Source: an uncultured Clostridia bacterium (GTDB lineage: Bacteria > Bacillota > Clostridia > Christensenellales > Borkfalkiaceae). Taken from it: a DNA stretch of 8,801 nt. Location of the stretch: contig USSJ01000032.1 of NCBI GenBank assembly GCA_900557285.1, positions 1 to 8,801 of the forward strand. The letters run 5' to 3'. Position 1 is the stretch's first letter. Every line of letters begins with the position of its first letter. Under the pieces are notes generated by a model. It was not told where the DNA came from and did no database searches. It worked only from the letters and a program-made list of their open reading frames with translations. Shown here piece by piece: positions 1-5,829 of the stretch. The position numbers and the translations under genes are program-made.

Positions 1-1338
1 CCCGTCGATTTCGACCCCAAACACGTCGTGTACGTGTGGCTGGACGCGCTGACCAACTACATCACGGGGTTGGGCTACGACGCAGACGGCGAGAGCGGCG
101 AGCTGTTCAAAAAATACTGGCCCGCCGACGCGCACGTCATCGGAAAGGACATCATCCGCTTCCACACCATCTACTGGCCCATCTTCCTGATGGCGCTGGG
201 ACTTCCCCTGCCCAAACAGGTTTTCGGACATCCCTGGCTGCTGATGGACGGCAGTAAGATGAGCAAATCGCGCGGCAACGTCATTTATGCGGACGAACTC
301 GTCAAAGTATTCGGCGTAGACGCGGTACGCTATTTCGTACTCAACGATATGCCCTTCGACAACGACGGAAATATCACCTGGGAGCTGATCAACGACCGCG
401 TCAATTCCGATCTTGCCAACAATCTCGGGAATCTCGTTTCCCGAACGGCCGCAATGTCTTTGAAATATTTTGACGGCGTTCTCGCAGACAAAGGGGCCGC
501 CGAACCCGTCGATGCGGAGATCCGCGGCATGGCAACTTCGCTTTATCCGAAAGTTGCCGCCAAAATGGATGAATTCAAAATCGCAGACGCGCTCGGCGAG
601 ATTTTTGCGTTCCTGCGCCGCTGCAACAAATATATCGACGAAACCGCACCTTGGATCCTCGCCAAAGACGAGGCAAAACAGGACAGACTGTCCACCGTAT
701 TGTACAATTTATCCGAAAGCATCGTGATCGCCGCAAGCCTTTTACAGCCTTTCATGCCGGAAACGGCGCAGAAGATCGCGCGGCAGTTCAATACGTCCCT
801 GCGCCCGTACGATCGGCTGGATTCTTTCGGACTGATTGCCAACGGAAGCAAAGTTTCCCCTACCGAATCGCACCTGTTTGTGCGCAGAAATTATAAGGAC
901 GTAGAGGCACAATACGAACAAATCCATGCCGAAGCCGCAAAAGCAGGTGCAGCGGCAAAGACAGAAACGGCGGCAAAGCCTGCCGCAAAAGCGCAGGAAG
1001 TATGCTATCCCGCAGAGATCTCCATCGACGATTTTGCAAAAGTAAGAATGCAGATCGCCAAAGTCATTGCCTGCGAAAAAGTGGAAAAAAGCGACAAACT
1101 GTTGAAATCGACCGTACAGATCGGAAATGAGACCCGTACCGTCGTCAGCGGCATCGCAAAATTTTACAAACCGGAAGAAATGGTCGGGAAGAAAGTCGTC
1201 ATGATCACCAATCTCAAACCCGCAAAATTGCGCGGGATCGTGAGCGAAGGCATGATCCTTTGCGCAGAAAACGAAAAAGGCGATCTCTGCCTGCTCTCCC
1301 CTGAAACGGATATCGAAGACGGAAGTGGCATTTTCTGA
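1..1338 (+). CDS. metG: Methionyl-tRNA synthetase, 3' part (5' end outside window)
   Basis: Charges tRNA-Met with methionine in the cytoplasm for both initiation and elongation. The reading frame is open from base 1, so the gene is cut by the window edge and the N-terminal HIGH motif and zinc region are missing. Visible are the end of the class I catalytic core (YVWLDALTNYI), the KMSKS loop at bases 256-270 (GSKMSKSRGN), which closes over the ATP site, then the helical anticodon-binding domain (roughly bases 330-850). An Ala/Lys-rich linker (about 930-1000) joins it to a C-terminal Trbp111-like OB-fold tRNA-binding domain (about 1018-1335: FAKVRMQIAKVIACEKVEKSDKLL, SGIAKFYKPEEMVGK, NLKPAKLRGIVSEGM). 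The appended domain is common in Firmicute MetRS and usually dimerises the enzyme. The frame ends normally at TGA 1336-1338. No intrinsic terminator is visible before the next gene 41 bases on, so the XRE gene may be co-transcribed. Confidence 0.97.
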   Translation, partial: PVDFDPKHVVYVWLDALTNYITGLGYDADGESGELFKKYWPADAHVIGKDIIRFHTIYWPIFLMALGLPLPKQVFGHPWLLMDGSKMSKSRGNVIYADELVKVFGVDAVRYFVLNDMPFDNDGNITWELINDRVNSDLANNLGNLVSRTAAMSLKYFDGVLADKGAAEPVDAEIRGMATSLYPKVAAKMDEFKIADALGEIFAFLRRCNKYIDETAPWILAKDEAKQDRLSTVLYNLSESIVIAASLLQPFMPETAQKIARQFNTSLRPYDRLDSFGLIANGSKVSPTESHLFVRRNYKDVEAQYEQIHAEAAKAGAAAKTETAAKPAAKAQEVCYPAEISIDDFAKVRMQIAKVIACEKVEKSDKLLKSTVQIGNETRTVVSGIAKFYKPEEMVGKKVVMITNLKPAKLRGIVSEGMILCAENEKGDLCLLSPETDIEDGSGIF

Positions 1339-1379
1339 GCCGCTTTCTCTCCGACAGTGAACGATCGACAGAATAAAAT

Positions 1380-1958
1380 ATGGATAAACTCGGTGAAAGA
1401 ATCTATACCCTGCGCAAACAGGCAGGTTTATCGCAAGAAGATCTGGCACACCGTACGGGCGTTTCCCGTCAGACGATCTCAAAATGGGAATCCGGCGCAA
1501 TGGTTCCGGAACTTTTTAACCTGCACGCTCTTTGTACTCTGTTCGGCGTCAGCGCCGATTACTTGCTGTTCGGGGTCAGCGCACCGTCAGTTGACGAAAA
1601 AAAAGATATACGTCCTGCAGAAATCCCCGCAAAACCCGCAACGCAAGCAAGCTTGGAACAAGATAATTCCCCGAATTCGGCGCAGAAAAGCCGCAGGCGG
1701 TACAAACATACGGCTTTGGCATTTTTGACATTGTTTTGTGCTATTTCCGTCTTTTTTTCAGTGTATGGGGCTTGCAGTGTCGGAAATTATATGGCAACCA
1801 TCGATGCCGCAGAGTCGGAAGGGGTCATCCACAACGGATTTCTGCTCGTTCCCCTGTCCCCCGCTCTGGTGCTGGCGATTCTGGTCTTTCTCGCCGTCAT
1901 GTTCACCGTTTTTACCGTACTCATCTTCGTCGCTCTGCTGAAATCCGATAAATTTTGA
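1380..1958 (+). CDS. XRE-family helix-turn-helix regulator with two C-terminal membrane segments
   Basis: A 192-residue protein. Residues 4-60 are a Cro/C1-type DNA-binding domain (LGERIYTLRKQAGLSQEDLA, then TGVSRQTISKWESGAMVPEL, the recognition-helix region typical of XRE proteins). Residues 68-108 are a polar linker ending in a basic patch (KSRRRYKH). Residues about 111-133 and 162-187 are hydrophobic enough to span the membrane. The DNA-binding domain would face the cytoplasm while tethered to the membrane, a layout known in Clostridia but with few studied members; ligand and targets are unknown. The start ATG at 1380 has no clear Shine-Dalgarno sequence (preceding bases GACAGAATAAAAT), but the HTH begins at once after it, so the start is right. 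Inference: it could act on the palindromic promoter region directly downstream (1958-2374), since XRE regulators often control neighbouring genes. Confidence 0.85.
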   Translation: MDKLGERIYTLRKQAGLSQEDLAHRTGVSRQTISKWESGAMVPELFNLHALCTLFGVSADYLLFGVSAPSVDEKKDIRPAEIPAKPATQASLEQDNSPNSAQKSRRRYKHTALAFLTLFCAISVFFSVYGACSVGNYMATIDAAESEGVIHNGFLLVPLSPALVLAILVFLAVMFTVFTVLIFVALLKSDKF

Positions 1959-1973
1959 AAATGTAATGTTTTG

Positions 1974-1988
1974 TTGACATTTTGTCAA
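1974..1988. promoter_or_regulatory. Perfect inverted repeat upstream of the RNA promoter (possible operator)
   Basis: TTGACA-TTT-TGTCAA, two 6-base arms around 3 bases, ends 10 bases before the -35 box at 1999. A second inverted pair overlaps it: AAAATGT (1958-1964) and ACATTTT (1977-1983). No T-run follows, so it is not a terminator. Position and symmetry suit a dimeric regulator; which protein binds is not known. Confidence 0.35.
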
Positions 1989-1998
1989 GGACAAACGG

Positions 1999-2027
1999 TA
2001 GACAATTTCCATCGCATTGCATAAAAT
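1999..2027 (+). promoter_or_regulatory. Sigma-A type promoter for the candidate small RNA
   Basis: The -35 TAGACA (1999-2004, 5 of 6 matches to TTGACA) and -10 TAAAAT (2022-2027, 5 of 6) are separated by exactly 17 bases. Transcription would begin near 2034. No protein gene with a ribosome binding site follows before the terminator at 2226-2280, which implies an untranslated product. Confidence 0.6.
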
Positions 2028-2033
2028 ATAAGT

Positions 2034-2280
2034 ACTTGAAACGAGGTGTGTGTTTACAAGGCACTTTCATAACAAGTTCTTTGCAAAAAATCATCGGCCG
2101 CGCCGTTTTGCCTGAGCAGAGAAGGCAGCCTAAAACGATGGGAATGTCATATTGCTGTCCGGGGAAAAGAAAAGTTGTGATGCAAAGCGCGGCAATCCGA
2201 AAATACGATTTTTCTTTTCCCCGGCAAGCGCCCTTTCCGCCGTTGACCCTATCAAAAGCGTAAAGGCGTTTTTGTTTTTA
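2034..2280 (+). ncRNA. Candidate structured small RNA of about 240 nt, family not recognised
   Basis: The interval is bounded by a good promoter and an intrinsic terminator and holds no credible ORF. Three structural parts are visible. (1) A 5' element: ACTTG (2034-2038) can pair with CAAGT (2073-2077). (2) A middle hairpin: CATC (2092-2095)/GATG (2137-2140), GTTTT (2105-2109)/AAAAC (2132-2136), GCC/GGC, leaving a bulged GC-rich strand 2096-2104. (3) A long hairpin: 15 perfect pairs between 2159-2173 and 2210-2224, continuing with G-T wobbles to about 21 pairs, with a 24-base loop (2180-2203). The loop holds GCGCGGC (2187-2193), exactly complementary to GCCGCGC (2097-2103) in the bulge of the middle hairpin, a possible long-range helix. 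I do not see the signatures of 6S RNA, SRP RNA, tmRNA or RNase P RNA, nor a riboswitch core I know. It could also be a cis leader whose terminator is conditional, since a gene lies downstream, though that gene has its own promoter. Confidence 0.5.
2226..2280 (+). terminator. Intrinsic terminator of the candidate small RNA
   Basis: The arm at 2229-2240 (CGCCCTTTCCGC) pairs with 2258-2268 (GCGTAAAGGCG) with one bulged base and one mismatch. The stem extends outward through AAG (2226-2228) against TTT. The T-tract TTTTTGTTTTT (2269-2279) follows directly. Loop of 17 bases. Both the A-rich lead-in and the T-run are canonical. Confidence 0.75.
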
Positions 2281-2327
2281 CTTTTTTCGCAATTTTTTTT
2301 GTTTTTTTTTAATTTTTTTAATTTTTT
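2269..2327. repeat. T-rich low-complexity tract between terminator and next promoter
   Basis: About 60 bases made of T-runs of 5-9 separated by G, A, C or AA. The first part serves the terminator. The rest (2282-2327) ends 12 bases before the -35 box at 2340, where an AT-rich UP element contacting the RNA polymerase alpha subunits would lie, so it may raise the strength of the next promoter (inference). Hydrophobic Phe/Leu-rich peptides read through here are artefacts of composition. Confidence 0.5.
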
Positions 2328-2339
2328 GCTCAATCTGCC

Positions 2340-2374
2340 TTTACAAATTACATTTCCTGTGATAAAATGTAATT
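2340..2374 (+). promoter_or_regulatory. Extended -10 promoter overlapped by a 29-base perfect palindrome (operator)
   Basis: The -35 TTTACA (2340-2345), a 17-base spacer and -10 TAAAAT (2363-2368) preceded by TGA (2360-2362, an extended -10) make a strong sigma-A promoter. AATTACATTT (2346-2355) and AAATGTAATT (2365-2374) are perfect 10-base inverted arms around a 9-base spacer, running from just after the -35 box to past the -10. A protein bound here would block polymerase, so repression is the simplest reading. The transcript would start near 2375 and serves the small membrane protein at 2447. The sequence does not match Fur, PerR, Rex or CodY sites closely enough to name one. Confidence 0.7.
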
Positions 2375-2384
2375 ATAACATAGC

Positions 2385-2412
2385 TTCCCGCAGAGAAGTA
2401 TCTCGGCGGGAA
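2385..2412 (+). promoter_or_regulatory. 5' leader hairpin of the small membrane protein mRNA
   Basis: TTCCCGC (2385-2391) pairs with GCGGGAA (2406-2412). After a single A/G mismatch the stem continues GAGA (2393-2396)/TCTC (2401-2404) around the loop AGTA. It lies about 10 bases from the predicted 5' end, with no T-run after it and the ribosome binding site free 20 bases downstream. It therefore looks like a 5' stabilising stem or a protein-binding site rather than a terminator. Confidence 0.5.
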
Positions 2413-2446
2413 CACTTGAATCGTCGTAAAACAAGGAGGAATAATT

Positions 2447-2668
2447 ATGAAGGTTCGTTCTCATAACTCTTATCTGTTTATGAATATTCTTTTCGCAGTC
2501 GTTACCTGCGCCTTGATTATCTGCTTTTTTACTATGCTCAGCCTTGACTTCGCACGTACGCCTGTCGTTGTTTTCCTGATCATTCTGCTCGCCTGGCTCG
2601 CCGCCTTTGCAGTCTGGTGCGCATCGCGTCTGGAAAAAACCAACCATAAAAAAACAGAAAATAAATAA
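2447..2668 (+). CDS. Small two-helix membrane protein, unknown function
   Basis: A 73-residue protein. The start is well supported: AAGGAGG (2433-2439) sits 7 bases before the ATG. Residues about 9-32 (LFMNILFAVVTCALIICFFTM) and 38-60 (RTPVVVFLIILLAWLAAFAV) are membrane spans joined by a short polar turn (SLDFA). The C-terminus is hydrophilic and basic (RLEKTNHKKTENK), so both ends probably face the cytoplasm. It has its own promoter with a palindrome, a leader hairpin and a terminator, so it is a regulated single-gene unit and not a chance ORF. No family is recognised. Possible roles, all inference: partner or modulator of a membrane protein such as the membrane-tethered XRE regulator upstream, an envelope-stress peptide, or a small toxin-like peptide. 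No antisense RNA typical of a type I toxin-antitoxin pair is seen. Confidence 0.8.
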   Translation: MKVRSHNSYLFMNILFAVVTCALIICFFTMLSLDFARTPVVVFLIILLAWLAAFAVWCASRLEKTNHKKTENK

Positions 2669-2684
2669 TCCCGATTTCATGTTG

Positions 2685-2718
2685 CCCTGACGCTCTTCCG
2701 CGTCGGGGTATTTTTCTG
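2685..2718 (+). terminator. Intrinsic terminator after the small membrane protein gene
   Basis: CCCTGACGC (2685-2693) pairs with GCGTCGGGG (2700-2708), 9 pairs including one G-T, around the loop TCTTCC. It is followed by TATTTTTCTGTATTTTT. It lies 17 bases after the stop codon of the small membrane protein. Confidence 0.85.
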
Positions 2719-3345
2719 TATTTTTCCCCGTCATTTAAAGCCGTTCCCCGATAAATGGTCGAAACGGCGACGGTTACTTTGACGAGTTCTTTTTTCCATA
2801 TCGCAAGGCAGGCATAATAGCGCACGATGCTTGTCTGCCACGCTTTTTTTAAAATAAACTCTCTGCCGCACCAAACCCTCTACACCGAAAAACCTGCATT
2901 TCCTTTAAAAAACTCTTACCCACCATTTCTTTTTCAAAACCTTTTTATCGGAAAACTCTCGCGTTTTCATAAAAATTGTCTGTAAAAATTTCGCCTTCTT
3001 TTGCGTGAAAAACAAAGCTACGGTTTTAGCCGCAGGTACGGTTGCCACGGGAAAATGGTTTGCCCGCCGCCGAGTCTCCGCGAAGGCCATGGATCGGGAT
3101 TAGGGGAGGGCTGTCCTCAAAAAATATTCCCCGACGGGCGAACCATACGTCAGCCATACCGTCCATGAAGGGCATTTTTTGCCTCCGTCTGCGATAGGAA
3201 TTGTATCCTTTGGACACCATGCAAAGGTCAAATTCATCGCGGCGCAGTTTTGTCGTTTGATCATGTAAAATTAAAAACAGCAGAAATATTTTTCTTTTCT
3301 GAGTAAAAAAGCCAATGACTGCGTTTAATAGGCAGAGAGGTGAGT
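2719..3345. other. Gap of about 630 bases without a clear + strand gene
   Basis: No + strand frame here has both a ribosome binding site and family-like sequence. GCCGTT (2740-2745)/AACGGC (2763-2768) and GGCAGGCA (2807-2814)/TGTCTGCC (2832-2839) are inverted pairs; the second lies 4 bases before T7 (2844-2850) and is at best a weak terminator. From about 2850 to 3030 the + strand is pyrimidine-rich. The minus strand is correspondingly purine-rich and open for 61 codons (Lys/Arg-rich, no ribosome binding site judged usable). Positions 3026-3175 may be a small minus-strand gene, listed separately. I found no convincing promoter for the sigma gene at 3346. The region may hold a decayed gene or an intergenic repeat family; the window alone cannot tell. 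Confidence 0.5.
3026..3175 (-). CDS. Possible 49-residue protein on the minus strand, unrecognised
   Basis: Read on the minus strand, GGAGG (complement of 3182-3186) lies 6 bases before ATG (3175-3173), an ideal ribosome binding site. The product begins MPFMDGMADVWFARRGIFFE and ends GKPFSRGNRTCG. It has no membrane span and no known motif. A TACAAT -10-like box lies at 3205-3200 (minus), but the nearest TTGACC is 20 bases from it, too far for a good promoter. After the stop, GCTA/TAGC with TTTGTTTTT is a weak terminator-like element. Support is the start site only; codon use and composition do not settle it. It could equally be a chance frame in a non-coding repeat. Confidence 0.25.
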   Translation of the reverse strand: MPFMDGMADVWFARRGIFFEDSPPLIPIHGLRGDSAAGKPFSRGNRTCG

Positions 3346-3891
3346 ATGAAAGACAGCGGAACGATCTTGTACCGCAGATTTCTTGCGGGGGATGCAAAGG
3401 CGCTGGAAGAACTTGTGCGCATATACAGCGACGCACTCGTGCGGTTTTCGTTCAGTTATGTGCACGACTTTCAGGCAGCGGAAGATATTATGGCGGATAC
3501 GTTTGCCACTTTGATGATCAAGCGGAAAAATTTTCGGGAGATCGCACAATTCAAAACATACCTTTACAAGATCGCGCGGAATAAAGCGATCGATCATCTC
3601 CGCGCCCAAAAAAGGTTTTTGCCCATCACCGAACAGAGCGCACATTCCCCTTCCGCCGAAGAAGAACTGTTTTTGCGGGAACGGGAAAAGCAGCTCTACG
3701 CACACATACAAAACCTTGCGCCGCAATACGCGGAAGTACTGCGGTTGCACTATTTTGCAGAATTTTCCGTCAACGAGATATGCAGGATCCTGCACAAATC
3801 GACAAAACAGGTTTACAATCTTCTTTCCCGCGCAAAACTCACCCTCAAAGAAAATTTTTGCAAGGAAGGTATTTCGCATGAAGACTTATAA
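3346..3891 (+). CDS. ECF-like RNA polymerase sigma factor (sigma-70 family)
   Basis: A 181-residue protein with the two-domain layout of ECF sigma factors. Region 2 is at about residues 10-90 (YRRFLAGDAKALEELVRIYS, HDFQAAEDIMADTF, then FKTYLYKIARNKAIDHLRAQ), which binds the core enzyme and the -10 element. A linker holds PSAEEELFLREREKQL. Region 4 is at about residues 117-168 (LAPQYAEVLRLHYFAEFSVNEICRIL, STKQVYNLLSRAKLTLKENF), a helix-turn-helix for the -35 element. I chose ATG 3346 over GTG 3340 because GAGGTGA (3337-3343), a good anti-16S match, overlaps the GTG and lies correctly before the ATG. Its last 14 bases overlap the following gene, implying translational coupling with that membrane protein, the arrangement normally seen for sigma/anti-sigma pairs. 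Target promoters are unknown. Confidence 0.9.
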   Translation: MKDSGTILYRRFLAGDAKALEELVRIYSDALVRFSFSYVHDFQAAEDIMADTFATLMIKRKNFREIAQFKTYLYKIARNKAIDHLRAQKRFLPITEQSAHSPSAEEELFLREREKQLYAHIQNLAPQYAEVLRLHYFAEFSVNEICRILHKSTKQVYNLLSRAKLTLKENFCKEGISHEDL

Positions 3892-5710
3892 TGAGCGCAC
3901 GCAAGACATCCTTCACCGTGCCGAAGAAAAGAAAAAACAGCGCCGCAAAATTCGCATCGTTTCGGTCGGAACGATTTGCATGAGCATTCTGATCGCATTC
4001 AATCTTATCCTGTTTATCCCCTATTCCACGGCGTTGCCCGATCTCTCTGCGTACAAAGACAGCGAATATTACGGCGTCATGCAACAGCTGAACAGTCTCA
4101 CTTACACGCCGCCCCGCTACAAAAATAATTTCGAGGCCTGGTTTTCCGGATTTTTCTCCCAAAAGAATGCCGTCGGCGACGCAGGAAATGCCCCGTCCGA
4201 TGAAGGGGACGGTTATGTGGAAGTTACGAACAACCAGGAAGAGGGCGTAACGGAAGGCGATCTTTTCAAACGCACGCAATCATCCCTGTTCTATCTGAAC
4301 ATCGCAAGCTCCGACTACAAGCTGGAATACTATCCGATCCGTGGGGAAAACACCTCCCTCGCGGCGGAGTACGCCCTTTCAGCTGGCGAAAACGCCCGTT
4401 TCCTGACCTATTCAAGCCAAGCGGAATTATACCTGAACGAAACGGGAACGCAGGCGACCGTGATAGCACCCGTTCAAATGAACGGAGCCCGGTATACAGT
4501 ATTAATCGGATTCGATATATCCGACCCCGCAGACATTTCGGAAATCGGCAGAACGTATATTTCGGGAGAATATTTGTCCTCAAGGTATACGGGCGGCGAT
4601 TTCCTTGTGATGAACGAATTTTTTGTGGCAAACAATCCGGATTTTTCGGTCGAATCACAATTTTTACCGCAGGCAGGGCCTGCAGATGATCTGGCCAGTT
4701 TACCCGCGGCAAACATTTTCTGTCCGAAAAAGGCATCTTCTGCGCGCTATACGGTCGTCTGCCGCATCGACGGAACAAATTACAGCATCGACGCACACTA
4801 TGCTTTCCTCTCTTATACCGAGGAAATCTATGTTTCCGAAAACAATATTTTCCTGACCTGTCATTACCAGGACAGATACACGGAAAACAATGCGAATTAC
4901 CGCGTGTCCCGAACGGACATCAGCTGCCTGTCTTATACCGATACGCTCGCGTTGGAAGGCACCGTTACCGTAAACGGAAGCATCAAAGACCAGTATTCCA
5001 TGGATGAAAAGGACGGCGTGCTGCGCGTTGCGACCTCCCTGAGCGAGACGATCACCCCGAGCGGCGGGGCTCAGGATTTTATCGGGTTCGCCGAAAATGC
5101 CGCGATCTGGTGCATCGATCTCTCCGATTTTTCCGTAATTGGCTCGCTCACCGATTTTGCCCCCGCGGGAGATGAAATAACGGCCGCCTGGTTTGAAGGC
5201 GACATCGCTTACATCTGTACCGCGGAAACCAGTTCCTACACCGACCCCGTCTATATCATCGATCTTTCCGATCCCGCAAATATCACCGTCCGTACAGACA
5301 CAGGAATCATACGTGGGTATTCCACTACGCTGATCCCCTTCGCAAACGGGACGCTTTTGGGGATCGGCTACGGAGAAACGCGGGAAAACCTGAAAATAGA
5401 ACTGTATGCCGAAACGGAAACAGCTTTGGAAAGTCTCGATTCTTTCGAACTCTATCCCTGTGCATTTTCCGAAAATTTCAAGGCATATTTTTTGGACAGC
5501 GAAAACGGTTATGTCGGGCTGCAAGTGCGCGATTACAACGATCCGCGCGGCGAATACTATATTTTCCTCCAATTTGACGGTTACGGAATCACGGACGAAC
5601 AGAAAATTTTTATGAACGGCACGCCTGATCTCTGCCGTGCAACGCTCATCGACGGCTTTTTGTACAACTTCAGCGAATACGGTTGTACCGTAACCAAAAT
5701 TTCACAATGA
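3878..5710 (+). CDS. Membrane-anchored beta-propeller domain protein, probable partner of the sigma factor
   Basis: A 610-residue protein. The start ATG 3878 has AAGGAAGG (3862-3869) 8 bases upstream; the frame is open further 5' but there it lies inside the sigma gene. Residues 1-25 are charged and cytoplasmic (NERTQDILHRAEEKKKQRRK), about 27-49 form one membrane span, and the remainder is outside. The outer part matches the secreted beta-propeller family (Pfam Beta_propel, PF09826) as I recall it: NNQEEGVTEGDLFK (118-131, family form close to VEGVDEADIVK), DQYSMDEKDGVLRVAT (371-386), and DPVYIIDLSDPANI...RGYSTTLIPFANGTLLGIG (456-497). Several positions differ from the usual motif, for instance VTEGD. 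Family members are surface proteins of unknown biochemical role. By position the short cytoplasmic segment could hold the sigma factor, with the propeller as sensor; it is much shorter than typical anti-sigma domains (zinc-containing or RsgI-like), so this is inference. Confidence 0.85.
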   Translation: MKTYNERTQDILHRAEEKKKQRRKIRIVSVGTICMSILIAFNLILFIPYSTALPDLSAYKDSEYYGVMQQLNSLTYTPPRYKNNFEAWFSGFFSQKNAVGDAGNAPSDEGDGYVEVTNNQEEGVTEGDLFKRTQSSLFYLNIASSDYKLEYYPIRGENTSLAAEYALSAGENARFLTYSSQAELYLNETGTQATVIAPVQMNGARYTVLIGFDISDPADISEIGRTYISGEYLSSRYTGGDFLVMNEFFVANNPDFSVESQFLPQAGPADDLASLPAANIFCPKKASSARYTVVCRIDGTNYSIDAHYAFLSYTEEIYVSENNIFLTCHYQDRYTENNANYRVSRTDISCLSYTDTLALEGTVTVNGSIKDQYSMDEKDGVLRVATSLSETITPSGGAQDFIGFAENAAIWCIDLSDFSVIGSLTDFAPAGDEITAAWFEGDIAYICTAETSSYTDPVYIIDLSDPANITVRTDTGIIRGYSTTLIPFANGTLLGIGYGETRENLKIELYAETETALESLDSFELYPCAFSENFKAYFLDSENGYVGLQVRDYNDPRGEYYIFLQFDGYGITDEQKIFMNGTPDLCRATLIDGFLYNFSEYGCTVTKISQ

Positions 5711-5712
5711 AT

Positions 5713-5729
5713 CCGCAAAATTTTTGCGG
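5713..5729. repeat. Short perfect palindrome just after the propeller gene
   Basis: CCGCAAAA-T-TTTTGCGG, 8-base arms with a single central base, begins 3 bases after the stop codon. As RNA the inner A/T pairs would have to open to make a loop. It lacks a following T-run, and the true terminator is 28 bases on. Confidence 0.5.
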
Positions 5730-5756
5730 CGACAACAATCAGCGGTATTGTGCGGC

Positions 5757-5792
5757 AGCCGCGCGGCGCTTTTTTGCGCCGCGCGGCTTTTT
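5757..5792 (+). terminator. Very strong GC-rich intrinsic terminator
   Basis: GCCGCGCGGCGC (5758-5769) and GCGCCGCGCGGC (5776-5787) form 12 perfect G-C pairs, extended by A5757-T5788, around a loop of six T. TTTTT (5788-5792) follows. It ends the sigma/propeller unit and separates it from the tatD promoter only 2 bases later. Confidence 0.9.
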
Positions 5793-5794
5793 CC

Positions 5795-5823
5795 TTGACG
5801 AATCCGCCAAAAAAGCGTAAAAT
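5795..5823 (+). promoter_or_regulatory. Sigma-A type promoter for tatD
   Basis: The -35 TTGACG (5795-5800), a 17-base spacer and -10 TAAAAT (5818-5823), directly after the terminator of the previous unit. Transcription would begin near 5830 and cover tatD and the radical SAM gene, perhaps also rsmA. Confidence 0.7.
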
Positions 5824-5829
5824 ATTAGG

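Noticed and set aside
1351..1379. CCGACA-N17-TAAAAT as a promoter for the XRE gene
   Set aside because: The -10 box would end one base before the XRE start codon, so the transcript would begin inside the gene. Co-transcription with metG is simpler.
742..1500. A 252-codon open frame on the minus strand opposite metG
   Set aside because: It lies wholly across metG and the start of the XRE gene, is Phe/Cys-rich like an antisense reading of a coding strand, and has no family motif.
2034..2280. Identification of the structured region as 6S, SRP RNA, tmRNA or a retron RNA
   Set aside because: No central 6S bubble between paired ends, no SRP GGAA-type tip with its conserved internal loop, no tRNA-like ends, and no reverse transcriptase gene nearby. 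GAGCAGAGAAGGCAGCC is only superficially SRP-like.
2152..2466. A 104-codon + strand frame through the RNA, terminator and T-tract
   Set aside because: It crosses a terminator and a promoter, its Phe/Leu-rich middle comes from T-runs, and it runs into the real small gene.
4700..5572. A 290-codon open frame on the minus strand opposite the propeller gene
   Set aside because: The + strand frame has clear PF09826-like motifs; the minus frame is its codon-bias shadow.
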